The notes beneath the pieces are model-generated. The model searched no databases, was not told where the DNA came from, and saw nothing but the letters and a program-made list of their open reading frames with translations. A program made the position numbers and the translations under genes. From positions 806,001 to 870,000 of the forward strand of contig NW_026570234.1 in assembly GCF_019649055.1 (NCBI RefSeq): a DNA stretch of 64,000 bases, given 5' to 3'. Source of the DNA: Paramacrobiotus metropolitanus (lineage: Eukaryota > Tardigrada > Eutardigrada > Parachela > Macrobiotidae). Shown here one piece after another: positions 1 to 11,747 of this stretch; positions within the stretch are counted from its first letter, which is position 1, and every line of letters starts with the position of its first letter.

Positions 1-855
1 TATATGCTGCGCCACTTTTTTAGCCTGTATAAAACGAATGCTCGGGAAGACGCAAATACGTATATAAACCAAAGCGAGGGGAATAAGATCTTACGCCAAT
101 ACAGAAGGACTGTTCGGTCCGCTACCAGCTGGATCCATGTCGTGAAACAATTTCAAAGCACGGAAACGAGAAATAACGAGACTGACGCTCCCAAATCAAT
201 AACTGCTTTTTCGAAGTAACCAGGTTATAAAATATTAATAAAACATGCAGTCCACAAATTCACTAAATATGAAAGGAAAACGAGAGTTATTAGACAATAG
301 ATATGCAATTTTTAAATTTTACAGAACTTCGCAAAACTGTTTTAGGCCGCTGCCAGAGTGTAAATCGACGTCACTGCAGAACTCATCCACAGATATGAAC
401 TGGTCCCCGTGAGCGGTTGCTGACATGGGAAAACACAAACGTCTTTGCATTTCGCAACACTTTTGAATTTTCTGATCAGTCTGACGTGCTGGTTGTGAGA
501 GATTTGAGGCGCTCTGACGGCTGTTTTTTTGTTTTGCTCTTTTGGAAAGTTTGAATTTATGTAGGCCTGTTGGCTGTAGCACGTTCCTTTAAATTTTGAC
601 GCTTTATCATTTAGGGTATTCGTCTAAGCAATAGCGTTATTGTGCATATTGTGGGTTACTTTGCTTGTTGCGGGTTCTGCTTGATGTTGACTGTATACCT
701 TGACGCGTTAAAATTATCTTTCTATATCAACTGGATTTCATTTACAATTCGTGCCTGGATGACCATACATCTTGCTGAAACCCCGATGATTCCACCATTC
801 ATGCAGCCAATGCAATCCTTTTTGTGTCCCAGGCGTCAGCACAACAGACCGTGTC
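1..855. other. Window start, no supported gene
   Basis: Short open frames occur on both strands (4-219 +, 319-582 -, 642-926 +) but none resembles a known family or joins to good splice sites. An AATAAA-like stretch near 237-243 could be the 3' end of a gene lying to the left of the window, but nothing coding was found to support this. The last part is presumably the promoter and 5' UTR of the SLC25A42-like gene that starts at 856. Confidence 0.4.
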
Positions 856-2490
856 ATGTCCACCAAAACGAAGAACCAAGGACCGACGCAGGTTCTTCCA
901 CAAGACGCATCGCTGACTGCTCTTAACGAGAATTTAGCGAAGCCCGTAAGAAGACTTGCTTAGGCTTGCATCAGAACTGCATGGTAGCATCATGCACCAC
1001 TTAACGTATTGCATCCATTGCAGCCGCCGCTGGACAACTCCACTCGCATCTGGACATCCCTCATTGCGGGCGCTACGGCGGGGGCGCTCGCCAAAACCAG
1101 TATTGCTCCGTTGGACAGAACGAAAATCAATTTTCAGAGTAATAGTTTGTCATGATTAATTTCCGTGTCTTCGGTCTAACGACAGTGTAGATTGCATGTT
1201 ATAGTTCCTTAACAGTTGGAAATGGTTTACAATTGGTTTAATTTGCGATTTGCAGCATCAGCGAGTCGGTTTTCTATGAAAGAAGGGGCCAGATATTTAA
1301 AAGAGCGCTTCAAGCATGAAGGCTTCCTCAGTCTGTGGAGAGGCAATTCAGCAACCATGGTTCGTGTTATCCCCTATGCCGCTATCCAGTTTGCTTCGCA
1401 TGAGCAGTGGAAGCATGTGCTCAAGGTGGATGATATTAGGTAGGTAAATGGCATTATGTTATTACTTCAGTTGTTAATACATTTCTTCGTTGACTTGTCG
1501 TGAAAACGGGAAACAATACGCAGTTTTCTTGTATGGCATATTAAATTGGATTTGTGTAATTGCAACATTTAATATTTGTACAGTGGCTTACTTTGCTTTG
1601 AATTTGAACTTGCTACTGGTAGCGAAACGAGTAAACATGTTTCATCGGGCTTCGAGTATACCTCGTACAAGGTTTAAGTACGTATCACAGACGCAAAAGA
1701 AACTTTTGGAACGCTTTTCCAGATAGACTGTGGGTTGCACTGATTTTAAACAGTAAATAGTAAATTCCTCCGCAATTTAAACAGAATACACACATACCGT
1801 TTACATACTTTCGGATACAACAGTGATGACAAAAGAGCTACCCTCAAGGAAATGCTGTCTGACTGAATTCACTTGGAAGTGTTATTTTTTTATTGCAGAA
1901 TATATTCTCCCGGAAAACGTTTCGTAGCCGGATCCTTAGCCGGAGTAACGGCCTCCTCCTTGACGTATCCCCTTGATTTAGCCCGTGCCCGTATGGCGGT
2001 AACGGAGAAAGCCCGTTACGCTACCATCTTCTCCGTCTTCAAAAATTTGCTCAAAGAAGAAGGCTGGATAGCACTTTATCGGGGATTTACTCCCACACTT
2101 TTGGGTGTTATACCATACGCCGGTGCCAGTTTCTTTACGTTTGAGACGCTCAAACGCAAGCATCAGGAGCGTTACGAGCGTCCGGCAGCGGCTTACGAAA
2201 AGATGCTATTTGGGGCGTGCGCAGGCGCAGTGGGGCAGACCTCCTCGTATCCCTTTGATATTGTGCGCAGGCGCATGCAGACTGCCGTCGATCGGCAATT
2301 CCCCAAGTTGGGAACGTTTGAAGCGCTGGTGAAGATCGCACGGGAAGAAGGCATCAAGAATGGGCTTTTTAAAGGCTTAACTCTAAACTGGGTGAAGGGG
2401 CCGATTGCGGTGGGTGTTAGTTTTACTAGTTTTGATTTATTTCAGTCGTTGCTCCGACGACTGCATCGTGAAAGAAGTGTGGCGCGGTGA
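856..2490 (+). CDS. SLC25A42: Mitochondrial carrier, SLC25A42-like (CoA/ADP transporter)
   Basis: Four exons join in phase: 856-945, 1024-1138, 1256-1439 and 1899-2490, giving 326 residues, close to the usual length of about 318. All three mitochondrial carrier repeats are present with their PxDxxK/R signatures: PLDRTK (repeat 1), PLDLAR (repeat 2) and PFDIVR (repeat 3). The stretches [15 protein letters not shown] and [10 protein letters not shown] match the SLC25A42 subfamily, which in vertebrates exchanges coenzyme A and adenine nucleotides across the inner mitochondrial membrane. The start is the ATG in the first exon, just ahead of a GTAAGA donor. Other carriers (SLC25A16, Graves disease carrier-like) are the nearest alternatives. 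The gene is convergent with the P2X gene to its right, with under 300 bp between the stop codons. Substrate is inferred from the family only. Confidence 0.93.
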
Positions 2491-2775
2491 GTGGATTGTT
2501 TGTGTCTAACTTATTGTGATTTATGTAAAATTTTGTTCTTTGTGATTAACGCATGTTTCAAACACAGAAATTTTATTGGTTTGTGATGTTGACCGCAATC
2601 ATTAAAAGAAAGGCGTATAAATTACAGATAATCTTTGAGGAAGTTGGTTCCGGTATGTTTGCCAGTATGTTTAAATACAGTAGTTTTTTTCGTCATATAA
2701 GATTAACTAAGACAAGATTCTTTGGATAGGCAGAGATCACAAGCAAGGAAAACATCAGGGGGTGTATTAAAACTT

Positions 2776-5700
2776 CTAAAGACTTGTTTCAAGCACCTTT
2801 TGCTCATGTTTCGGGGATAGTTTTTCTAATTCACCAGGTTCGTGGTTGGGTAGGTGACCATCCTCAGTTAACTCATCATCTGAGGAAGCTAGCGCGGTGT
2901 CCGCAATATCTGGGTAAGCTTCCTTTAGTAAATCCTGCAAAATTGTGTGTATTTAGGCTGCACACAAACGGCATTGCGTAAACGTTTTGGGAATTTATTT
3001 ACAGTAAATCGTTTCCTAACTGGGACTGATGCTAATTTTTATTTCTGTCAACTTTTTTCGATTTTACTCATTTTAGGAATAGTACTTAAATATGCTGCAC
3101 TTACGTCTGGATTCAAGCCAGCTTGTGGTGGTATACGTCCTGCATCACGAATGCGGTCAATCTTCTTTTCCCGTAATGTCTTCATTTTTTTCCGCATGAA
3201 AAATAGTGTTACAAAATCACATACGATTGTCGTCTAAAACAGAAAAAGTTTCAATAATATTGCTCGCATCCGCAGTTGGAAATGGTTTTATACACTGCCT
3301 GTAGTCATAAATATTGTACAGGTATAATTGTGCTGACCGTGAGATGGGTGCTTTTGCGACTGACCGAGTACGTATGATGGACTTCTTTGTGAATAATTAT
3401 TCACTTACCAGTCCAAGTAAGCCCACAGCGGAACCGACATTTAAGGCAAATGTTTCAGCATCGAATTTCCCAGCTTCGCTGTATACCATGAATACAAATC
3501 GTATTCCGTAAAACTTGTATAAACTCCTTTTGCGTGTCCCATCCTGGGGGTCATTCCAGTAGTCGGCATTGCGAAAACTCCAACCTTTGGCAATTTTCTC
3601 ATCTTTGGAATCCATTCTTCGGAATTCGTACTGGGGTTTACAGTGTTGCACATCCCGATCAAGATTGCATTCCCATTTGATAATAAATGCAATTATTCCG
3701 CCCTGCAGTACGTACTCAACCGGTTAATCCCGTACGTAATTATTTACTTTATATTTACTTACTAATAACATAAATAGATCATACCTACTTTCAATAGCTT
3801 TCAAAATCTATGGCTACAGAGGATAGCATTAGTTACAGGTACTGTACATACTTGTACCTAACTGGTAAGTTTTGGTAGACAAACTCTCTTTTTATTGTTT
3901 TGGTTATCAGCTAGAGCGTAATTTTAAGTTCTTATCACAACCTGAAAACCGCTTTGATACAATCAGTTTTGGTGCAATGCATGTGGATAAGTGTAAGGAT
4001 TTTTGCCTTTGTATTGTTGACTTACCGTGCTTGCAACGTCTACAAAATTTGCGCCGGCTTTTTCCACAATATATTGCACGCCAAAAATCGGACAGTACGG
4101 ATCGTTTTTCTCGTGGTACCGGCACGAAGCCAAGTCTTCTTTGCTATGGCTTTCTAAAATGTTTCTGCGGCGAACGTCGGCTTTAGGAAACACAACATAA
4201 TTTTTGACAAGAATGGTGAAATTGGCCACTTCCATGAACATGGGTGGACTAAAAGACAACAAACACAAAGTGTCAATGTATTAAAAAATTTAATACTGTA
4301 TTTTTCTGTAGCGCTATTATATTCCTTTATCATATTATGCATAACTTTCCAGGTATGTATATTCTGTGAAGTAGTGGCGGTACAGTACCATATGCGAATG
4401 CCGAAATCGGTTATTACTATATATAAGGCAGATACAGAAATATCTGCCAACATAACGCGGCAATTGTCAAATGAACGTTACCTACTCCGGTGCTTTGTCC
4501 TGTTCAGCTGGACACCACCCCTCGATTTCGCACGTTCCCGTTCCCTGAATGCATCGTCCAGTTCGAAATCCGTTTCCTAGGAGCAGCGGCTCCCCGGCAG
4601 GACAATGCGAATCAGCTGAACAGCGGGCACTCTTTAAATAAATATCCTATGAGTGAAAACATGCAGCTCTGATGGTGAGTTACTCTCTGCAATTAAGCGA
4701 TATAAATGTCTGATATCGAAATCGAAGATTTGGAGTGCAGCCGGTAAGTAGTCATTTCATAGTATCTGCCTTTCCGTTAATGATATTTGAGTACCTTTCA
4801 TCAAGATACTGTACACAATTTAATTTTTTTAACTCCGAAAATCAGATCAGGCCATCAGGGGCTGGTGGCAATGATAATATTGGCAGATCACAGAGGATAT
4901 ATATACCGACATAAATAGTGTGTTGTGGAAGCGGGAGTCGGATAATGGAAGACACAGTTATGCAAAATCAGATCGCAATTTTATTGTGCAATTTATGGCG
5001 CCGATTCTAGTTTTGCAATTCAGTTGCCCATACCTCTGGACAGCGTCCATTCCGCTGATTAGGCGTCTGGATAACGTTTGTTGCAATGAACAAGGCGTTA
5101 TTTTCCTATCGACCACATCATATTTCAATTAAGACAATTACCGGTGTGATTTAGACCAGTTATGCAGTTATGTACAGCTATTACTGTGATATAATCTTTA
5201 TCCGACACTTGAAAACTTTTAAACCGCTGGAAGGCTTCTAACCTTCAAGCGGTTACATTTACACTAAAAAAATGTCTAGGTGTCTAAAGAAACGAGATGG
5301 TTTAAATATCTGCAAGAATTATTCGAAGTGGAAACAAAGAAGATTTGCACACTTACCACCGCCGGTATCACAAGATCTGCAAAGCATCATAACGAATGTC
5401 GTCAGTATTCGGTATTTAATTATCTGGACTTCTACGGAAAACCGACTTTATGTGTTCGAATACGTAGAAGTTTGAGAAAAAAAATCTGAGCTTTGTAAAT
5501 TCGCTCGCACTCGCATTACAGAAATTCTTCATTATGATTCTGCGGCAGGCATCGCAGATCTGTATACCGGCGCGCTCTAAGCGGAAAAGCACCCGTGTTG
5601 CCGGCATCTTTCAAGTTGAGTTACCCGTACTATTGTACTGGTCGAAATCATGAACAATACTCTCCAAAATATACCGGGTTAGCAAAGCCGGATACAGGAA

Positions 5701-6371
5701 ATAAATATGGAATGGTACTTTTTGAAGATGCTTGGGTACTCAGGATAGAAATGTGTGGACGGTCGTATAACGCTCTATCGTATAATATGCATGAACACTA
5801 TTGATTACCGGCTGCATCCCATATCTTGTTGGATGCACTTTGCCGCGGAGTGTTTGTTTTGATCATTCCTTTCACCTTGGCCACCGTATTGTGCTCGCCT
5901 TTTTCACTCGCTTGATAGCCCTTATTTATAATGAAAATGCTCCTGTAAAACATAATTGTAATTTACGCCTGAAAAACACTGATTACCGGTTCTTATATAC
6001 ATATGTTCTCCTTCGGTTGGAATAACTGTAGTAGTAGTAAACTGTTATGAACAAATGGAATTCTCGCCGACAGTTACCCAATGATATATCCAAGCACCGC
6101 CAACTGCAGACCTCTGTTAATCAGTCCAAGTTTAAGATCGTAAACCTTGACAACTTTTGGTGTTTCGTACCTATAACATTAAAAACCGCGGTAAGGAGGT
6201 TAACTTAATGCATGCATTATAGCGCGTCCATATAATATTATTTATATTAAAGCACACGCGAAATACAGACAATAGCACCAAGTTTCAGCTTTCTACTTAC
6301 TCCATAAAAAAATCCCGACATTCTTTTTTCGCTTTTCGCTTGATAAAAGAAAGGCAAGTATTTTTATCCAT
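2776..6371 (-). CDS. P2X ATP-gated cation channel, paralog A
   Basis: Ten exons join in phase on the minus strand: 6301-6371, 6078-6170, 5809-5942, 5357-5376 (a 20-nt microexon), 5034-5105, 4486-4646, 4026-4248, 3409-3702, 3105-3233 and 2776-2934. They give 451 residues. P2X subunits form trimeric plasma-membrane channels opened by extracellular ATP. Seen here: the N-terminal YETPK motif with the Thr-x-Lys phosphosite, TM1, KVKG (two ATP-contacting lysines), ten ectodomain cysteines, NFTILVKN, the FYGIRF strand with its lysine, then GKFD and TM2 (GSAVGLLGL plus TTIVCDFV). The usual Asn-Phe-Arg binding motif reads Ser-Phe-Arg. The C-terminal tail is short and charged. The ATG at 6371 opens MDKNTC. 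A second, diverged copy lies directly upstream at 7747-11747. Confidence 0.95.
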
Positions 6372-7746
6372 ATCTGGCTTCCCAGAATCGACTAAACTGA
6401 TTACGAATTTCATATAGAGAGCACAACTTGCAAGAATTGGTTTAGTTTTAATCTTTTACAGTGCTCATAATAATCTAACCTTAATGAACTGCACTGCATC
6501 ACAATAAGCGCTGAATTTTACGGCTAGATGTTTGTTTAATGCCGCGAGATCGACCCCTCGTAGGCTCATACATAACAAGACGTGTGACCGAAATCAACAT
6601 TTGATTGAGATTTTCACCTAGATCTGTGAATTTACCGCAAAAGACACTTTCGTGCACCGTGCAGAACCGGTATGCTGCCTTCCTAAAAATACCAAAAGCG
6701 GATTTCCTCTAGGCGGAAATTGAAAGGCCGGCAGCTTCATAAGCTGCAAAAAAACGCTAAATCATAGAAGTTTCTTTATAAAAACCTTGTTAATAGCATC
6801 GCAGTTCACACAATTAACGTAATTATGATACACTGACTATCTAGTCGCTTATGCATTTCATGGCTGATAATATATTGGAAAAGACATTTTAAAGTAACCG
6901 CAGTTGTAGCAATTATCGCGCATACATATTTTAACATTGTTCTGCACAAATGAAGACATAGGACATCACATTTTCCATATCGAGATTTTAAATCAGTTAT
7001 GGAGATTTTACTTCTTCGGGATTAGTAGCCGTAACACCCTTGAAGTGTATTTAGGTTAATTTATGCATGACCACTCCACCTTTTCCGGCAGTGGCAACTT
7101 GTTTTTCAGTTTCCCGACATGTAAGAGTAAACTTTGATACAAAAACCACCACAAACTTTGTACATGTCATCATAATTCATTTTTGTTTGATTTTACATGA
7201 GGTTATTTGCATCTCTAACTTGTTATGTTTAATATTATTTCCTTGACATCTTCAGTGTCTGTTGCAAAATCACATAATTGTTTATGCTCGAGCATACGGC
7301 ACAACGCATGGTGTGCCCCTGCCAGAAGAAATCTGGGGGAATAAAGTTGTCTTGTCTAGTCCTGTAATGGACAAATTTTTCTTGGAAATTTTGCTTAAAC
7401 GTCATTACAAATTATTGTTCCAAGCCTCTTCTTTCCAACAACCTTGCTTGCTAATCCAAGCGAAAACTTCACCCGTTTACACGTGACGGCATAAAAAGGC
7501 GTAAAATATTCTCATTCCTGCGTCTGCAGAGAAAACGAAATTCGAGACTGTACAGTGTAAATGTACTTTAATTTGTCATAAACCAAACAAGTGTAAGAAG
7601 AACGCTTCTTCATTTCTTTATAAGTGCAATGTACAATGCCGCAAGACATCGTAAAAAATTATGTCGAGCGGAACAACATCGTTTGGTTACAAAGAAATCG
7701 CTCATCGCGTAATTCATGTTATAACCACAGTATCTTTGGTAATCAT
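6372..7746. other. Spacer between the two P2X genes
   Basis: About 1.4 kb, AT-rich, no exon or family match found. It must hold the promoter of P2X paralog A and the 3' end of paralog B. The frame at 7262-7486 (+) has no support from splice sites or similarity. Confidence 0.5.
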
Positions 7747-10700
7747 TTAGACATTACTCGGTGTCGTCGTTGACTGTAAAATTTCTCTGGAGTTAATTCG
7801 TGGATCGTTTCGGCACTTCTTCAAGAGAAAGTCGACCGCGTCAGGAGTGATGGGAAAGATTTTCTCTGTGCGCATGCGTTCAACCTATATATTACACAAC
7901 GTATTATAATTTTCCAAGCGTCTCGTAACGGTTAATAATCGCTAAGTGCATTGTGCGCAGATGCTCCTTTTTTATCGGTTTGTCACAGCAGCATAACTTA
8001 AAAGTAAATAAATCGCATAGTAATAGGTACGGCGTAATAGATTTTCTCCTCACTGTACGACGATAGCCTAAATATCTTTGCCGGAGCATGCCTAAAAATT
8101 TTACTGTTGCTCGTGTAAAAATGCTGGGTACGAGGATAAATCGCACCGGTACTTACAGCCTGCGCGGTTCCGTTTTCCGGCAGTGGCAACTTGTTCTTTG
8201 TTGCCGCTCGATCCATTCTGATCTTTTCCACTTTACGTGACCGAAACAGGGGATTTTTGGACACATGCATCGTGATGAAATCGCACAATATCGTTGCCTA
8301 AAGCAAGTCCAATGAAAGGCACTTTCTTTGCTTATTTGGTTTGTTACAGTATAAAAGTACCGTAGATAAAAATTCTATAGATCATCTAGAAATGGGGATG
8401 ACAAAATGAATATCATACAATAATTTGTATTGTACAAAACCTTACCAGTTAACCAGGGCAATGTTATAGACTGTGCTGGCTGGTTTGTCTATTCGTTTTG
8501 TATACTTGTAGTTTTATGACAGGATTGACACTTTGAAGATAGTTGAAACAGCACTTGAACAACTACAACTGCATAGCTCAGAAATGCGACAAGGTAAACG
8601 TTTATAGATATAGGCTTATTTCAAAAACTTTAGCACCTTGCAGTACCAATAGTACCAATAGTAAGCGGTACTATTGCAGTACCAATAGTAAGCGTAATCT
8701 GACAGCAAGCCGTATAATTGCAGTATGCCAGTATGTGAAACTTACAATGCCGAACAGACCGACGGCCGATCCAACGTTCATGGCACAAGTGACAACATCA
8801 AATTTCCCTGCCCGCGCCTGCACTTTGTAATTGATGCGGATGCCGTAATATTTTTGCAGCATTCGGTATGGTTCACCACTAGGAGACGTCCAGTAGTGTG
8901 CGTGCCGGAAGCTCCACCCTTCAGCCACTTTTTCAGCAGAATCCATCCGTCGGAACTAATGCGTCATTCGGCAGTTATCGAAAAGGAACGCAAGCCGTGT
9001 AACAAAACATATAGACAAACCTGAACTATCTTGTCACAGCAAGTAAGAGTACCCCATATCATTAAAGAAAGTAATACCAGGAAGTAAGTTCAATTTCGTT
9101 CATGTGGCATATCTGACAATTTATCAGTCTTCCTCGGAATTAGATCTGTATTAGATTTATGCAGTGCAAATGATCCCGGAAATAAAAAAAAATTCATACC
9201 TCGTACTTTGGCAAGCAGTGTCGTTCATGGTAATCAAGGTTGCACTCCCAGTTAATGTGAAAGCCGAGAATGGCGCCCTTTGAAAGATGGTGGGCCTTAA
9301 TTCTTATTACAGGAAGACACGGTATATAGGGACTGTAAAAATTGTTTCTTTTCGTAGAAATTCAGCCGTAGTTTTTTAAACTATATTATTTCACTATAAT
9401 TATTGTATCTCGACTTTAATATAGTCTTACAAATTTGTTTCACGATGCGCCTGAAGAAACACCACAAACATAATTTATTGCTGACTTTTACCACAATTAC
9501 CGTTCTTGCTATTTCCGTGAAATTTTCCTGGGCCAATCGTACAATGTCTTTCAGCAAGAATACTGGACAATAAGGATCCGTATGCCGATCATAACGACAA
9601 TTTCGGAGATCGTCCTCTGATATACTTTCCAATATATTTCTTCTCTTGACGTCAACATCCGGAAATGACACATAATTTTTTACTAATATAGTAAATTTGC
9701 CTGCATCCAGAAACAAAGGGGGTCTGAAAAAGTCTCACGTTACAGTAGCAAAGTATATGGATACTATAGCATAAGACTTACATAACAAAACTGCATGACA
9801 CACTACTGTAGATCTAGACATGTTATCCATATTCACATGAATTACAGTAGTACAAATTTGTACAAGACTTCGAACCGCAATAGGAAAATGATAACAAAGT
9901 TACAAAGTAGCCAGTAGTTATTGTAATGTTATTTGCCGTCTTCGCAAGTTACTCTGGTGGTTTGTCTATTTCTGCTGGACACCATCCATCTATCTCGCAC
10001 GATAAATCCTCCACAATACATTTTCCTGTCAGGAAGCCATTAAAGGAAGTCGGAAGCTGGCTTGTGTTTTTGAGAAGTTGCATGCAGTCCGCGTCCGCTC
10101 TGCATCTGGTTGCTCGCATACGATTATTCCATTCGCTCTAAGAATAAACAATGAGTTTGTTATACTAGGGACCTATAAAAATAAAATTTTATGTTTAAAC
10201 CAAACTTTTTGCATTAACACACCTTGTCCGCACATCGGCCGGCCCTTTGCATTGCAGTTTCCACAATGTTGGTAGCCACAAAGGTAGCGTCATTTTCCTG
10301 TCGCAGTTACCATTTTAAGATTCAACAAAAAATTAAAAATATTCCAGTAAGAAACTTACCAATGCCGGTATCACCAAATCTAAAGAAACCAGGAAAAGAA
10401 AAATAAAGTCATATACTGTACTGCAATGTGACAGTCTATGACATTTAACTTAATTATGTTTTTAGCAGTACGCTGTGCAAGCTGCATTGCCATTTTAATG
10501 CAGACTAGAAGGAAATTTTTCATGCGGCACTGGCGTTGTATTTATTATTTGTACTAATTTTTGTGACAGACGTCTGGATTGAGAAGATCTTTTAGTCTTG
10601 GGAAAAATAAAATTGTTTTGTGGTATCTGACTGTTACACTGTCAGCCTAAACTTTTATTTACGGTAACATCCATTACGTTTGTGTGATCAATAATCAGCA

Positions 10701-11747
10701 TTTTGTAGTGCAACAGTCACGGCTTTATACTACTATATATAATGTTCCTCGGTTAATTCGTATATTTGTATGTTCCTGTTTTGTATACTATATCTACTTT
10801 ATGTTAATTTGAGAAAAGCTTTTTGGAATACATACTGTCTTATAAATAAAACAACAGTATGGGTTAGGTGTCGTACGAAAAACTTTACTACAACTACCGA
10901 AAATTTGGCCCGCGGTTTTTAATTGTTAACAATAAAGCACCTGTGGTATCCCAAACGTAGGCAATGTTTGATAAATTTTTCTTGATTAATCCTTTAACTT
11001 TGGCAACCGTTGTACTTTCTCCATTGTAAAAGGCTTGGTATCCCTTGGAGTATATAAATAAGTATCTGCATAGAAAGCTAGTGTATGATATATTGATGAT
11101 AATCATTTTCTTGTAGTTTGCTGTATAAAGTGTAAACGTTCTCAAAAAGTTATCTGCAATTGGGTTTATAAAAATTTTCTCAATAACATTTTAACTTAGA
11201 GCTGTACTCCACGAATACTGTCAAAAAACACTTACCCGATCATGGACACCAAAACACAGATCTGTAAAAATGAAAAATGGTTTAGTTTTTCTTGTGAACA
11301 AAGCGTACAGCTCACAAGTTGCTGCATTCTTATAATGCTTATTATGCGATACTATGACTAAACTTGATTGTGGGATTACCTGGTAAACTTATCCTACATT
11401 TAAGTACAGATACGATACAGTACGTGAACGGAATTTAAAATATAAATATATAAGTTACCTGTATGCTGCGGTTAATCAATCCAATTCGCAGATTGTACAG
11501 TTTGATCACTTTTAAAGTTTCATACCTGCCCAGACAAAATTTTTAGACCTACTGGTTTACAGAAATGTAACAATGCAATGTCGAGATGAAACGAATCATC
11601 TGTATCAGCTTGACTCAACCAGGTTGACTTCCAGATTTATAGAACTAACTCGAAGAAAAATTCATCTAGTTCCCGCATCATCCATTGTAGGAATCGACGA
11701 CAAGTACTTCGAGATACGAAGTTCGTCTTGGTGGAATTTACGTCCAT
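7747..11747 (-). CDS. P2X ATP-gated cation channel, paralog B
   Basis: Twelve exons join in phase: 11650-11747, 11459-11525, 11236-11261, 10941-11065, 10360-10379 (20-nt microexon), 10223-10297, 9953-10137, 9501-9723, 9200-9277, 8746-8955, 8157-8297 and 7747-7884. They give 461 residues. The protein shows the same P2X layout as paralog A: YETLK, TM1, AKVKG, ten ectodomain cysteines, KFTILVKN, SFR in place of NFR, the YYGIR strand, GKFD and TM2 (GSAVGLFGI, ATILCDFI). The 20-nt microexon and the 223-nt exon have the same length as in paralog A. Two introns are extra here: one splitting the 93-nt TM1 exon into 67 + 26, and one splitting the exon corresponding to A's 294-nt exon into 78 + 210. 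Just past TM2 the reading is LFRSRK, so the stabilising YxxxK motif of vertebrate P2X has Phe in place of Tyr. The initiator ATG at 11747 is followed by MDVNST, resembling paralog A. Confidence 0.95.

Noticed and set aside
4-219. Open frame starting MLRHFFSLYKTN at the window edge
   Set aside because: No family match, no supporting splice sites, and low-complexity context; cannot be told from chance.
2947-3237. 96-residue plus-strand frame
   Set aside because: It is the antisense of the P2X paralog A exon at 3105-3233, which matches the family on the other strand.
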